From assembly GCA_004026145.2 (NCBI GenBank), contig CP034975.1, positions 16,279,546-16,343,545 on the forward strand: 64,000 nt of DNA, read 5' to 3'. Position 1 is the first letter of the stretch. Each line of letters begins with the position of its first letter. Shown one piece after another: positions 42,546 to 56,500 of this stretch. Both the position numbers and the translations under genes were made by a program. A model generated the notes under the pieces. It saw only the letters and a list, made by a program, of their open reading frames with translations. It was not told the origin of the DNA and searched no databases. Origin of the DNA: Takifugu bimaculatus (lineage: Eukaryota; Chordata; Actinopteri; Tetraodontiformes; Tetraodontidae).

Positions 42546-45029
42546 AAAAAAAGAAAGTATGAATTGTGGAGAGCAGTGTTTGTTGTCCGTGTTTGATCTT
42601 TATTTTTTTTTTACGACTTTATGATTGTTTCTGAATGTGTTCGCCTGCTTCTAAATGTCTTCATGCATGGACAGCCAACCCTGCGTGTTCTGAGGCCTCG
42701 GTGCTACGCTGCACTAGCCTATCAGGGGTCAACCGCTCGGGGGGTCACATGAAAATAGCTTTTTATCACATTTCATTCTCATAATCCTCTTTGAAATGTC
42801 ACACACAACTATGATCAGATGGAATGTGTGCTGTCGGGGCTGAGCCGGTAGGCCTGCGAGGTGCCAGGGCTGGCCTGAGAAGCACAAAGGCTTTTAGTTT
42901 CAGGCTTTTGTCACCCTGCATCACAATAACTGGAGAGGCCGCTCGCAGCGACTCCAGAAATGAGCGTTTATTTTGTTTAGCCCAGAGTTTTTCCTGGCGA
43001 GCCAACTTCGCGGTCTGTAAATCCCGAGAAAAACTCCGTGCCGGCAGTTTCAGCTGTGAGTTGAAGAGAAGCCACCCAGAGGAACCTCAGCTGAAAAACA
43101 ATCGGGCTCAAGTGCTGAAGTCACAACGCCGGGCCTGAGGATCAGAGGCCACCTTTCATCCCCGTTTGTTTGGGCCAGGCTTGAGTCGGCTCCCAAATGT
43201 AGCTGGAACCATCCAGCGCTCAAAGGCGCATTAAAGCTTGCATTTTAAGTCTGGGTCAACACTTGGTCGGTTTTTTCCTTTGGTCGAGATGCAAACAATA
43301 AGTTTGATGGAGAAAATTGTAGGAGGAAGAGAAAAGGTAGGTCCCCAGAGTGAGTTCACGCTCCGGTCAAGCCTTCGCCGAGCATCCATCAGCGGTGTAT
43401 TTCCAGCTGAAGCGTGCGTGTGTGTTGTTGTAATCCAAGTTAGTTATCGTTTGAAAACACTTAATTTTCTGTGCTATTGCTGCCTAATGTCCTGTCTGGA
43501 GGCCATTAATACATATCGGTTCATCTATAAATACAGTCTCAAGGCTCTTTCTCAAAATAAATGAAATGACATAAAAATTGTAACTTTAATCTTGAGTCTG
43601 CTCTTTGTTTTGTCACACTAATTTACCTCATTTTTCGCACGCACACACACAAACAAGCACACACTTTTTGACTGATATTGCCCAACAATGTCAAAATACA
43701 GAGTATCTACATAATTGCCCTGCCTGGGTTGTTAGAGACATTTATTTTATGGTTTAATCATCTGATTAAAAGCAGGGGAATGTTGTTGCAGCTCCATCCA
43801 GTGGGCTCTCTGTTCTGCTGCTAGAAAGATCCAGCAGGAGCTCTCAGGAATCCTGAAGAAAGCACAATGAGTCCTCACACTTTTAGACATTGTTTATGAG
43901 TTTTGACTCATTTGAGTCTTAGAAATAGAAAATAACTCATGCACTAAAAACTATAGAAGTGCATTGATTCAGGTCCAAGTGATGTTAAAAAAAGCTGTTT
44001 TTTTCATCTGGACTTATTCAGCAATCAAAAAAATCAGAAAAAGGTCTGAAAACAGGTTTGAAAGAAATAAGGGAAAAATAATAGGAATTGTGATTTAAAA
44101 AAAACGATAGGACAAAAACATGTGAGAACCACATCATGAGAAAACAGGTTTGATGAAACACGAGAAACTTACAAAATGTGTCATTCTTTAGTAAAGCTCT
44201 TTTTAAATAACCCGGAAAAGCTGTTCTGTGAATTTTCTGAGAAACACACACTAAATATACACACAACAGAGACTTGGAGGAAGAGCTGAAAAATAAATCA
44301 GAGACATTCCTGGAAAATAATAAACGTCCTCTCTGATGGCACATTTCCCCACTGAAGTTTGAAGAATAAAAAAATCTGTACATTTTATAACAGAAATGTT
44401 AAAAGAATTTTGTCTTTAATGAAAGTAAATAATAAGGACATTTTGATTTTTGCCTGTATTTTGCTAAAACACAAGTTTACTTTATAAGAAAGCTTTCATC
44501 TTGAATTTCAGGAGTGTGCTTTCCTGCGTAAACCTGCATTGACAGGAATTGATCGTAATTCTCCCAAGCTCAGGAGTCTGAAATCTTTCAGTTCTTTTCT
44601 CACACCGAATAGAGCTGATTTCTTTGTTGGTGAAGTTTGAGTCTGACGGTGAAATTAGTGACCAAAGACTTGACCTTTCTTTCCCTGACAGTTGTTTATG
44701 CTCATAAACAGTCTTTGAACTGCCCAGTGTAGCTGAAAACACACTGAGCATTGCTGCCATCTGACTTTTTCCACCTCCGGCTTCATTTTTAATGAAAATC
44801 CGCACAAATGACGCATCATGTTTTTCTTTCCTTTCTTTCTTCTTTCTCTGACATGGCAACATGGTGGATCAGCTACAAATAAACACTCGGCGGTAATTTA
44901 AAACCATAATTTGATTTGAAAAGTGCCCCATTGAAGTGCTGAGTAACAAACACGTCACTTAGAAGTCATTTCAAAACTGTGCTTCTTAAAGTGTCAAAAC
45001 TCTTTTACGGAGGCCTTCTTCAATTTTTT

Positions 45030-45420
45030 GTGCTCTTTAAAAATAATTACACGGCATCAAACTGTCACTTAGACAAACAAATCCGCCCAGAGAAAATAAT
45101 CACTGCATATTAATGTGATCAATAATCCAAATTGAAGAGCAGTTTTATTTCCAACCGGGCGCCAGTTTCCCTGCAGACAACACGCTCCATTCTGTTGCAC
45201 TCAAAACTTAATGGATATATTGACAGTTTTCCTTATCAGATTTACAGACAAATGATCTAAATTGGCTGGCTAATGGGAAAATTGAAAGACATGTCCAGAA
45301 TAAATTGTTATGAACCCCCACAGAGCGGCAGAGTAATTTCCAAGACTAGTGGTTTTAGTTAGCTCAGACTGCCAGGAGCGCCCTGATTTACATATCACAG
45401 CACGTTTGTGTGTGCCGATA
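45030..45420. promoter_or_regulatory. Candidate conserved non-coding element
   Basis: Holds TAATTA (45044-45049), two ATAATC cores, GGCTAATGGG and ATTTACATATCAC within 380 non-repetitive bases. No open frame is of interest. Texture-based call only. Confidence 0.25.
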
Positions 45421-47376
45421 TTTAACTGGTAGTTATCTATTAAACATTTTGTTGCTGAGAGGAAATCAAAAGTGAAAAGATGTAACTGGCAAGAGTTCTC
45501 CAGCCTTGTGGCGTGTTTTCAGATTTAGCCATGTTGCACTGAAGCAGAGCAAAAGGTCACCAAAAGAGTTTCAGTTCTCTCATTAAAAGCACTGCTTGGA
45601 GAGCGTTCTGATGGGCCTCAGCCAAAGATGCATTTCACCAAATATCACAGGTCTGACATGCTTCTAAAGTTGGGAAAAGAGATGTTCCCTTTGCTAAAAG
45701 ACTCCACTAATGACAGGGAGAGCATCGTTGGCTGTCTGAGCTCAGTGTTTATCATGTTTGCTTTAATGAACACCACAACGCGCACTTTGATTCTGAGGTT
45801 CTTTTCCTGTCCATATACGCTGGCAGGATGTCGTTTCTGGAAGCTCTTGATGTTTTAAAAGATAACATCATGACTGAGATATTCTACACTTCTGTTGCAC
45901 GGTTTCAGTCTCACACCTAAATGCAGTCCATCTCTTTCTGCACCAAAGTGATGCAGCAGCATCGGCGCAAATCTTTGGAGGCATCACAATGCCAAGGTAA
46001 AAAAAAAGAAAGATCCATTTGATGTATAATAATCATTCTTGGAGCTCCAGGGCCATTAAATATATCACATCTTCAGTGGAAAGAGGTTTTCCTCTCTTGT
46101 GTCTCCAATCACCACAGTCACATGACGCAGCCTAAAACTGATCAAAAAGTAACAATCAGAATTACAAATCTGAATTCTACTACATCTGGAAGCTGTACAA
46201 GTCTATGACACAACGCTGGAGGAAAAAGGCTGGCCTACTGCATCACTGCAAATGGGAATTTCTTCTGTAAATCAGTTACTTCCAGCTTTACTGTCAGCTC
46301 TATTTAGAGGTGAATGAAAACAGCTTCCGCTTCTAAAAATAGTTCTGAATAGTAAAAAATTGCTGTGGGAAAACCTTTTCCGCCATCATCAAATGCGCAC
46401 GATCCAGGATCTGATGCGGCTCAGGACAGTGACCTGGGATCTGACTGGGGCATGGCCTCAGGGTCATGTGACCACCAAGAGGACGTGGCCACAGATCTAA
46501 ATATCCATTTGACAACGTGTACTCATGGGCCCCGGAAACGCCATCGATCACCGCCAAAGTACTGTTCGAATTATAACTACGCAAGATTCCTAATACGCTC
46601 CCTGTTCCTGGGAGCATAAGTGCTCCGGCCATTTTATCCAGTATGCAACACACGTGACTTGTGCGGAGAGCTGGGTTTACCACAATGCATTTCACCTTGG
46701 CCAGCGACAGCATCCCATCAGGTGATGTGATCATTATTGCCATGAGGTTACAGATAAAACAACAAGATATTCAGTCAGTAGCTCGGAAAGGCAAGTAAAT
46801 CAGCGACATGTCACCTTTATTTTCTCATTAAAAAGCTGTTTAGTATGAATAATTGAGTCCTGCGCTGCCAAGCTCACAGATTTAGGAGTGAACGCAGTGA
46901 TTAAACATTTGGGTCTTTGCCCCAAACCTCCGTGTTTCAAGGGCACGGGGTCAGAGCTGTCTGAGTAAATGCAGATTTTTGTCCTCAGGGAACATTTTGG
47001 TTGGAGGAAATGTGATTTACATAAAATATGGCCAGTGGCTCTCTGTGTGCAGCAAGGAAACATCGCAGGAGCTGCTGGGAACACACACTATTCTCTCTTC
47101 ACAGATTGGAAAGCATCTGAAAAGTCTCAGGTTTGACACTCGTCCACTTCAGCAGTTGTGTTGATGACTGAAATCACTATTAAATGAACAGGTTCTGTCA
47201 ATAATCTGTCAGCTCGGCAGTCAAAGAAAAACAGGGCTTATTTATACAGGAGCCTTTAAAGACAGTGTATCACCTTACACAACGTGACCTTGACGGGCAA
47301 AGGAATGTTTAAACAACAGTCTGATGGAACGTATCTCTAAATGTGCCGAAATACATCCAGCACGCGGGTCTATAAC

Positions 47377-47437
<61 letters not shown>

Positions 47438-47438
47438 G

Positions 47439-47497
<59 letters not shown>

Positions 47498-47498
47498 G

Positions 47499-47557
<59 letters not shown>

Positions 47558-47558
47558 G

Positions 47559-47618
<60 letters not shown>

Positions 47619-47662
47619 CAGATAGATAGATAGGTAGATAGATAGATAGATAGATAGATAGG

Positions 47663-47749
<87 letters not shown>

Positions 47750-47758
47750 GTAGATAGG

Positions 47759-47816
<58 letters not shown>
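47377..47816. repeat. (GATA)n array with a 60-base higher-order period
   Basis: About 110 GATA/TAGA units (440 bases). GGTA variants recur exactly 60 bases apart at about 47437, 47497 and 47557, and the 60-base blocks starting at 47401, 47461 and 47521 are identical. A fourth block is diverged (GACA variant). The long IYLS frames on the minus strand are artefacts of this array. Confidence 0.98.
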
Positions 47817-49419
47817 TTGTAGCTTCACATACACGGAGCGTCTTCATAATCACCATCAGAATCAGTAGCAGTACAATGAGCCAGCACGTCACGTAGCAGA
47901 TAAATCAGGACTGGCTCCAGGAGCAGCAAATGATCCGATCCGTCCACAAAGGTCATGGTTCTTATTATATCTCAGGACAGGATTCTTCGGCTGGGTTGTG
48001 ATCATTAGAAAAATACTGGGCCACTCCAAGTTCTGCTCGATTCTAAATCTGAGCGTCAGTGCTGGTTCAGCAGCCAATTTAAATTCTTTTAAAATACCTC
48101 TCTCGCTCATGTGAGACGGTACCAGAAGCGATAAATGGAAATGGAGAATTTGTTTGATGATGACTGGAAATCAGGGATTTTACGCAAAAACAATGCAGCG
48201 CCAGTCCCATTCAAACAATGTGTTCCGCGGATGCTACGTGACCCGGTGACCTCAAGGATGAAGGAGATCTTTTAAAGGCCTCGTTATGCGTCCGTGTAGC
48301 CTGTGGTCAACGTGAGCGTGTCTCCTATGCAGATGGCGTTCATCATTTTACACTTAACACACAGCAACACAATACTTGTACAAAGAATAATCAGAAAACG
48401 CGCTTAGAGAAAGTCAGATAAGATATTCCACCTGTCTCAAACGTCGATATGAGGCTTCTTTGTTTGCTTTAAATGGGTAGCGAGCACATTTAGATCAACT
48501 TGCGGAAACAATCAAAGTCATGACACAATGCAAAGTAAAGTAGGAAAAGCCACAACAAGAAATGATACATTAATCCTGACTTCCCTGGTCAGAGTAGCAC
48601 CTTCCGTCTCTGTCATGGTCTGAATTTTTGGGAGCTGCGCGACACGTCTCTGTGGTGGTTGCAGGTGATGCAATAACTACACAAACTCCCCGTTAGCTCC
48701 GCAGGCGCAGGAGCATAAACTGGCCTTTGCTTCACTCTACAGTCCTGTACTAACAATAGCAGGTGTGGCATTTCAATATGAATATCAAGCTTTAAAACAT
48801 GCTGAAAGAAGCAGACAATCCCCACCACGGCCCACTGGGGTCATCTGGAGCCATCTCAATTAATAATATGCCATATATGCACCCAGCTGACCTCTCACCC
48901 ATTGCAGATTTTCTTGGCAAAGAGCAAGCAAAGCTCCATCACACAGGATGCACCCAGGGATACTTACTGCTCTACCTTCAGGTGAAGAATATGGAAAATT
49001 ACATGATAAAGGAAAATGGGTGTAAAACTTGCCCGAGGAAAGCTAGCGTTGCTGTTTCCCAGATGTTTTATGATCCTCTGGCCAGTAATCAATAGCTACA
49101 CATGCACCCTCTCAGCCAGCATCAGACATCAGTAGTCAGCCTAAGGAGGAGATGTCAGGCAGTGGTGGCTTTAAGCTCATTATCTTATCATAACGGACAG
49201 ATCAAAGTGTTTGTACTGTGGCTTTTTTGCTTTGTCATGGTGTGAAAGTCCCGTGAAAACATTAACCCACGTTAACACATGCATCGCTGCCATTGCTAAA
49301 CGAATGGATGCACTAAAACATGCCCCCTTTGAGATGTAATGTCTCATTCCAGTGTTATAATCACATTTACTGAGGAACGACCTAAAAGTCTCAAAGAATC
49401 CTCATTGCTCTTCATTTAA

Positions 49420-50060
49420 AGCAGTAAGGCCCTAACTTATCAGACATGTGGAGCATTATCTAAAAAGGCTACATGACGGTGCACGATTCACCATTATTAT
49501 GAGCACTTTTGGCAAGTAAACAACAAATAAAAACAAATAAATCAAAATGGAGCACACTGGTACCGGGCCCTTCATTTCAGCCAATGATGCTTCTTAATGA
49601 GTATTTATTTCCACTGGATGCATGACTGGATACACATCAAGATCAAATTGAATTGCTCGTTTTTGTTCATTTTTTCTCTACTTTGCAGGAAAAGATTAGA
49701 TTGTATCTATTAGGCATTTGAATGGTTCCATGAAATTCTCTTCCCAGACTGATAGGCCTCTTGCACATTTGCATTCAGACCCAAGTTTGTCACCTCCGAT
49801 GACACTTCACATTAACCACTCGATTAAAAAAATCCCCCACGCACATTTGTGGTTTCAGACCGCATTTTTATTTAATGGCGTATGAGCAGCAGAAACCATA
49901 ATTCAACACTGCTTTGAAAGTATCGTATTCTCTAGGTGTTTACAGGCATTTGTAGGGACACCTTTGGATTCAGACACTGATTATCTGCCACTGAAGGATA
50001 CATCAGTAAATCCAGCAAGGCTGCTGTTTTCTTGAAGTGAACAGAGTACCTAATTACCCT
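49420..50060. promoter_or_regulatory. Candidate conserved non-coding block
   Basis: Single-copy, AT-leaning DNA with TCAAATTGAATTGCTCG, CACATTTGCATTCAG (octamer-like) and GTACCTAATTACCC motifs. No gene-like frame. Texture-based call only. Confidence 0.2.
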
Positions 50061-52399
50061 TATTTACAGGATGCTTCTGAGTAAAGCAGCACGCTATCTT
50101 GCTGTGACAGGTTCACTAATAAATATCATCATTAGGATTTTCACTCCTCCGGCTTTGCGTGTCGCGTGTATTTATTTATTTTTTTTTACTGTTTTTCTGC
50201 TGGCAATCAGACTCAAAAACAATCTTGAAGTAAAGGGCAGAGATACCTATCTTGAGATATTATGGATTTATTGGAGAAACCTCTGGGTTTGTTATTGATG
50301 CCTTCAACCTCCAGAGATTAACCACAAACCCACATTAATGCACTAGCAAAAATGAAGCGTATAATTGTCCTCAGAGACAAAGAGTGTTTTATTTTTACTG
50401 TGCTTGATATCTGCAACTGTCGGCACTGCAAACAAATGTAGCTGTGGTGGGTGAGTGCTAAAGGCACGATTGTGCCATACTTAGGAGCGAATTAGCGGGC
50501 CGTGGTTTGACCGGAGAAGTTAGCATTTGACGAATCCGTGAACGATGAATTCAATTTTGAGCAGCACAGGATGATTTTTCAATGGGAGGCAGGAAATTGG
50601 CTCAGGGTAAATTGAGTTGTGCTCGTTAGGCTGAACGCTGGGAGGCAAATCAGATTTCATTTATCAAAACGCAGCGCGTTCACACGGACTCAGAGGAAAT
50701 CCGATGTATACGCAGCATAAACACAATGTAGTAACACGGGTTCGGTGAGGCTCCGCAACCGACTCAGGCTTCGCTGAGTGAACCTGCTCAGTTTGGATGC
50801 TAAACTTGATGAACCCGTTCTCTTTTCCCTCTGTTATTGTGAGACCCAATTAGATGTACATATCCCACACAGTCTTGTGGTTGGAGGCCAGAGTGCGCCT
50901 TGGGTCCAAAGGGAAGAGGCGTGGGAGCAGTACATAGTGGTTTTACCCGCCAACACGCTGCAGCGGGCACGGTGCATATCAATACGAGCAGTAACTAATA
51001 GCACTGGCTGCAGGTATGTCTCCCCACATCTGAGGGAGATGAGTGCAAAGGTTGTTTCATCTTTTATAGATCCTGTTTGAAAGCAGCAATTGCCTCAAAG
51101 AAAGACTGAGAACCAAAGAGTGAAAAACCAGCTCTGTGTGTGGTGTGGTGTGTGTGTTGTGTTGTGTGTGTGTGTGTGTTGTGACTGTTTTTATGTGTGT
51201 GTAGCTCATGTACGGCCCATTGTAATACCATGCAACTGGGCTGTTTGCAAAAGTCTTTCCATGTCTTTGAAAGTGTTTATGTAGGACCAGATCCTCTGTG
51301 GCCAGATAAGCAGGGGGGCTGTAGAGCTGGAACACTGGTGATTGCCCTGTGTGATAGCACCCAGCAGGCCTGAGAACACAGGCCTAATGTTCTGGATGGA
51401 TGGTGTCATGAGCAAGACAATTACCAAGCAGTAAGCAAGGTCCCCAGGGTTAGGGTTTTAGTCAGATCATTTATTTTATGTAGTTTTTTGACGCAGGAGC
51501 TTTTAAGTTTAACAGCCGCAAGGGGTCTTTCTGTTTCTTTTTAACCCTGGCTGTATGTGTATTTGCTGGAAGTTTAGTTCCACTGGGAATATTTTTTTTG
51601 ATAATCTAATTGGCCATTATTGGACGTTTCAGGCAAAAATGCTGTTGTTTTTGGCTTTTTTTTCAAATATTGTATTTTTGTGCGTGTTTGAGATAAATCA
51701 ACCAAAATAAATACAACAGAAAGAGCGAGCGCTACAAGACAAACAGAATAAATTGCAAGGCAATTTTTGAAAGATTTACAAATCTTTCTGTTCTCTAATT
51801 CTTGATGATTCTGTTTTAAACCTTAACAAAGAAACAGGGTCGAAGGAAAGGTGAGGAGACCAATTATTTTAATCTACAATAAAATGAAATTCTACGACAC
51901 ATGTAAAATAAAAAGCGACGAGGTGTTCTGTAAGCGTGTGTTCTATTGAACCAGACACACAAAGACGTTGGCTTGTGGGTTGCTGTTCTTTTGTGTGTTG
52001 TCCCAGTGAGAGAAGCAGCTAGCTTTGACCACGTGTCTACAAATGCCTTGTGGCGTCCTCCAGAGCCTGACCTGAACGACAGAAGCCACCTTTTCCTGCT
52101 TATCGAGTGTGTTGGAGCCCAGATGACGACCACATGCTTGCAGCCAATGACTGCTGAGGACTTTGCGGAGGGGGAGCAGAAATAGCTCATGCTTCATTGG
52201 GAGATTGGAGATTGATAGCTGATGCTTGCGTCACAGGAGAGCGGCTCCTTACGCTGGACCAATAATATGGCTTCCTGTGCAATCAGCCTCGCTGCTTTCC
52301 CAGCGAATGGCCCTGCGTCTCCTGCAATTACATCCTTCCCTCTATAATCTGTATTTCTACTCAAATGAGGGCAGCCTGAGTAATTTGTGTGAAGATTCC

Positions 52400-52830
52400 C
52401 CAAATTAAGAAATATAATGTGTGAGAATCCGGTTCTGCTCTCCCTGTTATTGAATACAGCAGAGCCAAAAGCGACGTTCTCCCTCCGTACCCTATTGTCT
52501 CATATGGATAATCACATTTACCGAGCCCCGACCACTAAAACCCAACGCTCCCAAATGGAAAACAAAGGCAGTCATGACAATCTGTAATATTTAATCTGAT
52601 TGGGTTAACAGTGTCTCCGGGGCTGGGTGCCCACTCCTCCACTACCTGTGGCTGTGTTTTAATCTGATTGCACTAATAGCATATTCAAAATGGAGACCTT
52701 GCCACCTCCCCCCGCTGTTACACAGGACTTCTAATGGAACATCCTGTATTTCACATGAACGCTCACAAATTTGTAAATAATTACTATCACATGGGGGGGG
52801 AAATAATAGGCAGACCCAATCAAATTCACT
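52400..52830. promoter_or_regulatory. Candidate conserved non-coding element
   Basis: Contains CATATGGATAATCACATTTA (an OTX/PITX-like TAATC core), a repeated TTTAATCTGATTG motif at two sites about 70 bases apart, TTCTAATGG and AATAATTACT, all in complex sequence. The repeated TAATCTGATTG is the most specific feature. Confidence 0.28.
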
Positions 52831-54345
52831 AGCTCCAGGCAGTGCGGTAATCATGGAGGAGAGCGGGACAGGCAGAACAGGGGATGGGGAGTGGGGGTGG
52901 GGGTAATCACATTGTATAACAACCGCACACTCTGACAGTTTGATAAAAGAATGCAGAGTGAATAATGAGCAACTTTGTACACGGTACTTATGATTTTATG
53001 TGCGATACAATTTGTCAATAACAACTGCAGATTGAGGCTTTAAATTGCTTGTTGCACACTTTAAAAAGAACTTGGCAGATGATTATGGATTCATTGTTTG
53101 TTTACGGATAATTCCGTACAGACAACCGGGCATATTTCCCTAGCTACATACCTGCATGTCGCTTTAAAGCCAGGAAAACAAACAAATTCTAGTAGGTTGG
53201 TGATAGATTGGATGTGTTATCTGCCTGTTTGTACAACAGGCCATTATCAACGTGCCCAGGTTACTGTGCTAACTGTACGGCATTAAAGATTCCAGCCTGA
53301 GATGAGTAGGAGCTCAGTGGCTGTCTGCGCTCCGGCGCCTTCAAATGAGCACCACAAATCACTTCAGCAGGATGCCCGGGCTGGTAATGCGCCCATCAGC
53401 ATATGAAAATATGTATGGGACATCCAATTTACCAGCAGCTAACAGGAAGAAGAAGCCAGCAGTGTGTTGAGTGATTGTTAGATGCAGCATGTATGCATGT
53501 TTGACTCCATACCGGCAAACATCAGCTTGATGGGACATCATGTGATTATGAGGATTCCATGTAAACAACATTTTTCTGAACAGCCAGAAAAAGGACGTTT
53601 GTTACATTAACAAGCAATTTCTCTCTGGGAATAATCACAGCATGACAACACGGCCGGCAGGGAAAGTTGGGCTTGTTTGACATCTGTGTTCATCTGCAAA
53701 CTGTGTGTTGTGCATATGTGAGAACATGCCTGTACGTGCGCGGTTATGTGGGTACGTGTGTGCAGAAAGTGTTTTGTACAAACCGGTCTGACTGTCACAA
53801 GGGTGTTTTTTTGCATGTACTTTGTTCTCCAGGCTGGTCTGGTTGCCGACAGAAATAATTACAGTGTGTGAGCCGCAGCAACGGTGGAAGGACACAAAAC
53901 GGGAACTGGCTTCATTCTCCTGCTTCAGAGGACGACGCCGCCAGTTAGGAGAGAAGAGGGGGCGAGTCAATAGCAGGAGAGCTGAGACTACAACTGAAGA
54001 TGAGTATGCTAATTACTCCACCTTATATTGGACGTCTGTCAAATCGCACACTCCCCGTAATAAATCTATACGTTGGCGCACAGGTGTAGGTGCATCTCAT
54101 CTAGCTGTTTCCGCTTCCACAACAGCTGGAAAAAAACACAATTTGTCGGAACTAATGACAAAGAAAAAAGGAAAAAGGCACACAGGGATCTTTTTTTTGC
54201 AGGAAAAAAAGTGGTAATAACAAGCAAAGGATTCACTGAAGATAAATCAGACAACACGGTGGCAGAGACAATGCTGCCTCTTTTATAAGGATTTATGACA
54301 CACATACCCGCACCCGCAGACAGAGTCGACCCCCCCCTCCATCAC

Positions 54346-55125
54346 TCAATGCAGGGATTTACATACTGTACTCTCAGACATGCATACACACTCATTAGAG
54401 GGGGGCCTGTGCACACTATACGCTAGATGACGGTGGATGATACCCACTTTCTTGACAAGAGATCTGAGGAAGAAGCCTGTGTAATAGAAAACAGCGTTGA
54501 AGGCTCCTAATATCTTTGATAGCATCGTTATGGTAATGATCAGGTGTAATGTAAAATTCATGAAGTGTACTGAGCATTGGAGGATTACTAATACTTGCTC
54601 TGCTGGCAACTGGGGGGATATGGAGACCATATTACAGATGTGTGTGCAGATGTTGTTATGCTTTGCTCTAATTGTTTTTTTTAGACAGTTAAGTGCAACT
54701 AAATGACTTTCACGTGTTGGCATGTATACAAAGGGAGGGAAACGCTTTGCACAATTTCTTTTAACTTGATTGGCAGTGCGCTTGTTGGAACAAATCACTG
54801 CTTTCATAATTATTCCAGCTATTAGACCTTTTAATTTCTCAGTCAAACAACTCAGACATCCAGACAGACATTGTGTAAAAATACCAACATGAATATTGTG
54901 ATTTCCCAGCGCACATCTGAGCCCAGCCAAAGTAAAGTACAGCACAAAACAATCAGAGGGGGTCTGCAGTGGAAACCTGGCCCCGTCTGTCACTTCAAAA
55001 ACTCGTCCATCACTGACAGTTATGAGTTTGGACTTTCTTTCCCTCCCTCCGATAGTCTGGATGTGTTTGCATATACAAAATGTGCGTGTGTCTAGGATCT
55101 CTAAGGAGCTGTGTCTTTCAAACAA
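54346..55125 (-). other. Unexplained 259-codon open frame
   Basis: A single uninterrupted minus-strand frame of 259 codons in otherwise non-coding DNA. The translation has no domain, signal or repeat that I recognise, and Cys, Ile and His are scattered. I see no core promoter, and the frame overlaps complex AT-rich sequence that resembles a non-coding element. It could be chance, a lineage-specific gene or part of an unannotated transcript. I do not call it a gene. Confidence 0.2.
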
Positions 55126-56400
55126 ATTTCCATCAAGCAGTCATCAGTAGGAGGTCCAGGTCCATTGGAGATGGCACAGTCACTCTGAAATCACACAGCT
55201 AACCAGGACTGTCAGCCAATCAGGATGTTTTTGATTTTTCTTGAAATCCACACTCAGTTCAGATTAACCTGGACTCCGACACCTACATCAGAATGGAGAG
55301 TGATTAGATGGCTGCGAGCGTTCACATCTGGAGAACAATTAGCCCAGATGCACAGACTCACTCGGTGAGCAGAAGTGACAGTATTGTCATTCTTGACAAG
55401 TGACTTGAGCTGTTCCAAATTTAGATGCATTGAAGTTACATGAGGGTGGAATCGGGTCATACACATGCGTCGTGAAATAAGGTCACCTTGCCTTAACCAC
55501 TGGCACTTGACAGTAACATTTTAAGATAAGGTTTTTGGGGAAATAAATAAAATGTGTGTGTGTGTGTGTTTGCTTTTTTACAGCCAAAGGGACAAAAAAA
55601 AGCCTCTTTATTTCACTGGGCGATGTAAAAACTTGAAAGAGCCAGTGTTAGCACGTCTTGCTGCCACAATTCTGGGCTCACATGGCGTGCTTTTTACATT
55701 TATGATGATTAAATCGATGTATGCGATGTGGAAACCAAAAGTCCCATAAACAACTTTACAAGCTCCTGATAACAATCACCAAATAGCGTCGTTATATGAT
55801 TCTAGATATGAATCTAAATCAAACAGAAATGATGCCGCCGGCTGTAGGAAAAAAGGCTCATTCTTCCAGACTGACTGCCTGTCATCAAAGTTGTTGTCTA
55901 ATTAAACGGACCACTGCGGACAGCCCAGAATCACCAGGGACGGATGACATCGATGTCGGTCTGTTTGTTCTCAGGAAACCGTCTTATTTTAAGATATTTA
56001 TGACATTCAGCAGTGAATTATTGAAAAAAGGAAAATGTTTCCACCTAAAGCAGATCCTGAAACGTGTGCACTAAGAATTAACTATGTAACATTTTAACTC
56101 AGTCAGCCACACAAACTGAACTGGTAGAATGGTTAACTTAGAATGAGTTGGTTCTATAATGCCATCAGAGAAAAGACGTTTTTCTGCTTTGCGGGAATCT
56201 TTTGCCTGCTTTGAATGCACCGATAGTTGAAATGTGTTGAGGTTATGGCTTAGATAACGTCTTTTCATTTGGCAAGCGATCTTTGCGGTCTTCATGGTGT
56301 GAAGCTGTGTGAGCAATATTTGTGTGCATAATATTCATCATATATTTTATAGCTGAGTGACTTTATGTCTGGCCCAGAGATCAAATACAAACAGCTAATT

Positions 56401-56500
56401 NNNNNNNNNNNNNNNNNNNNNNNNNNNNNNNNNNNNNNNNNNNNNNNNNNNNNNNNNNNNNNNNNNNNNNNNNNNNNNNNNNNNNNNNNNNNNNNNNNNN
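56401..56500. other. Assembly gap of exactly 100 N
   Basis: One hundred N directly abutting a TGGA array. The array probably broke the assembly, and the true length is unknown. Confidence 0.99.

Noticed and set aside
46333..46743. 136-codon minus-strand frame
   Set aside because: No domain resemblance, no paired splice sites, and a composition typical of translated non-coding DNA.
47275..47892. 205-codon IYLS-rich minus-strand frame
   Set aside because: It is a translation of the GATA array; the non-repeat ends match nothing.
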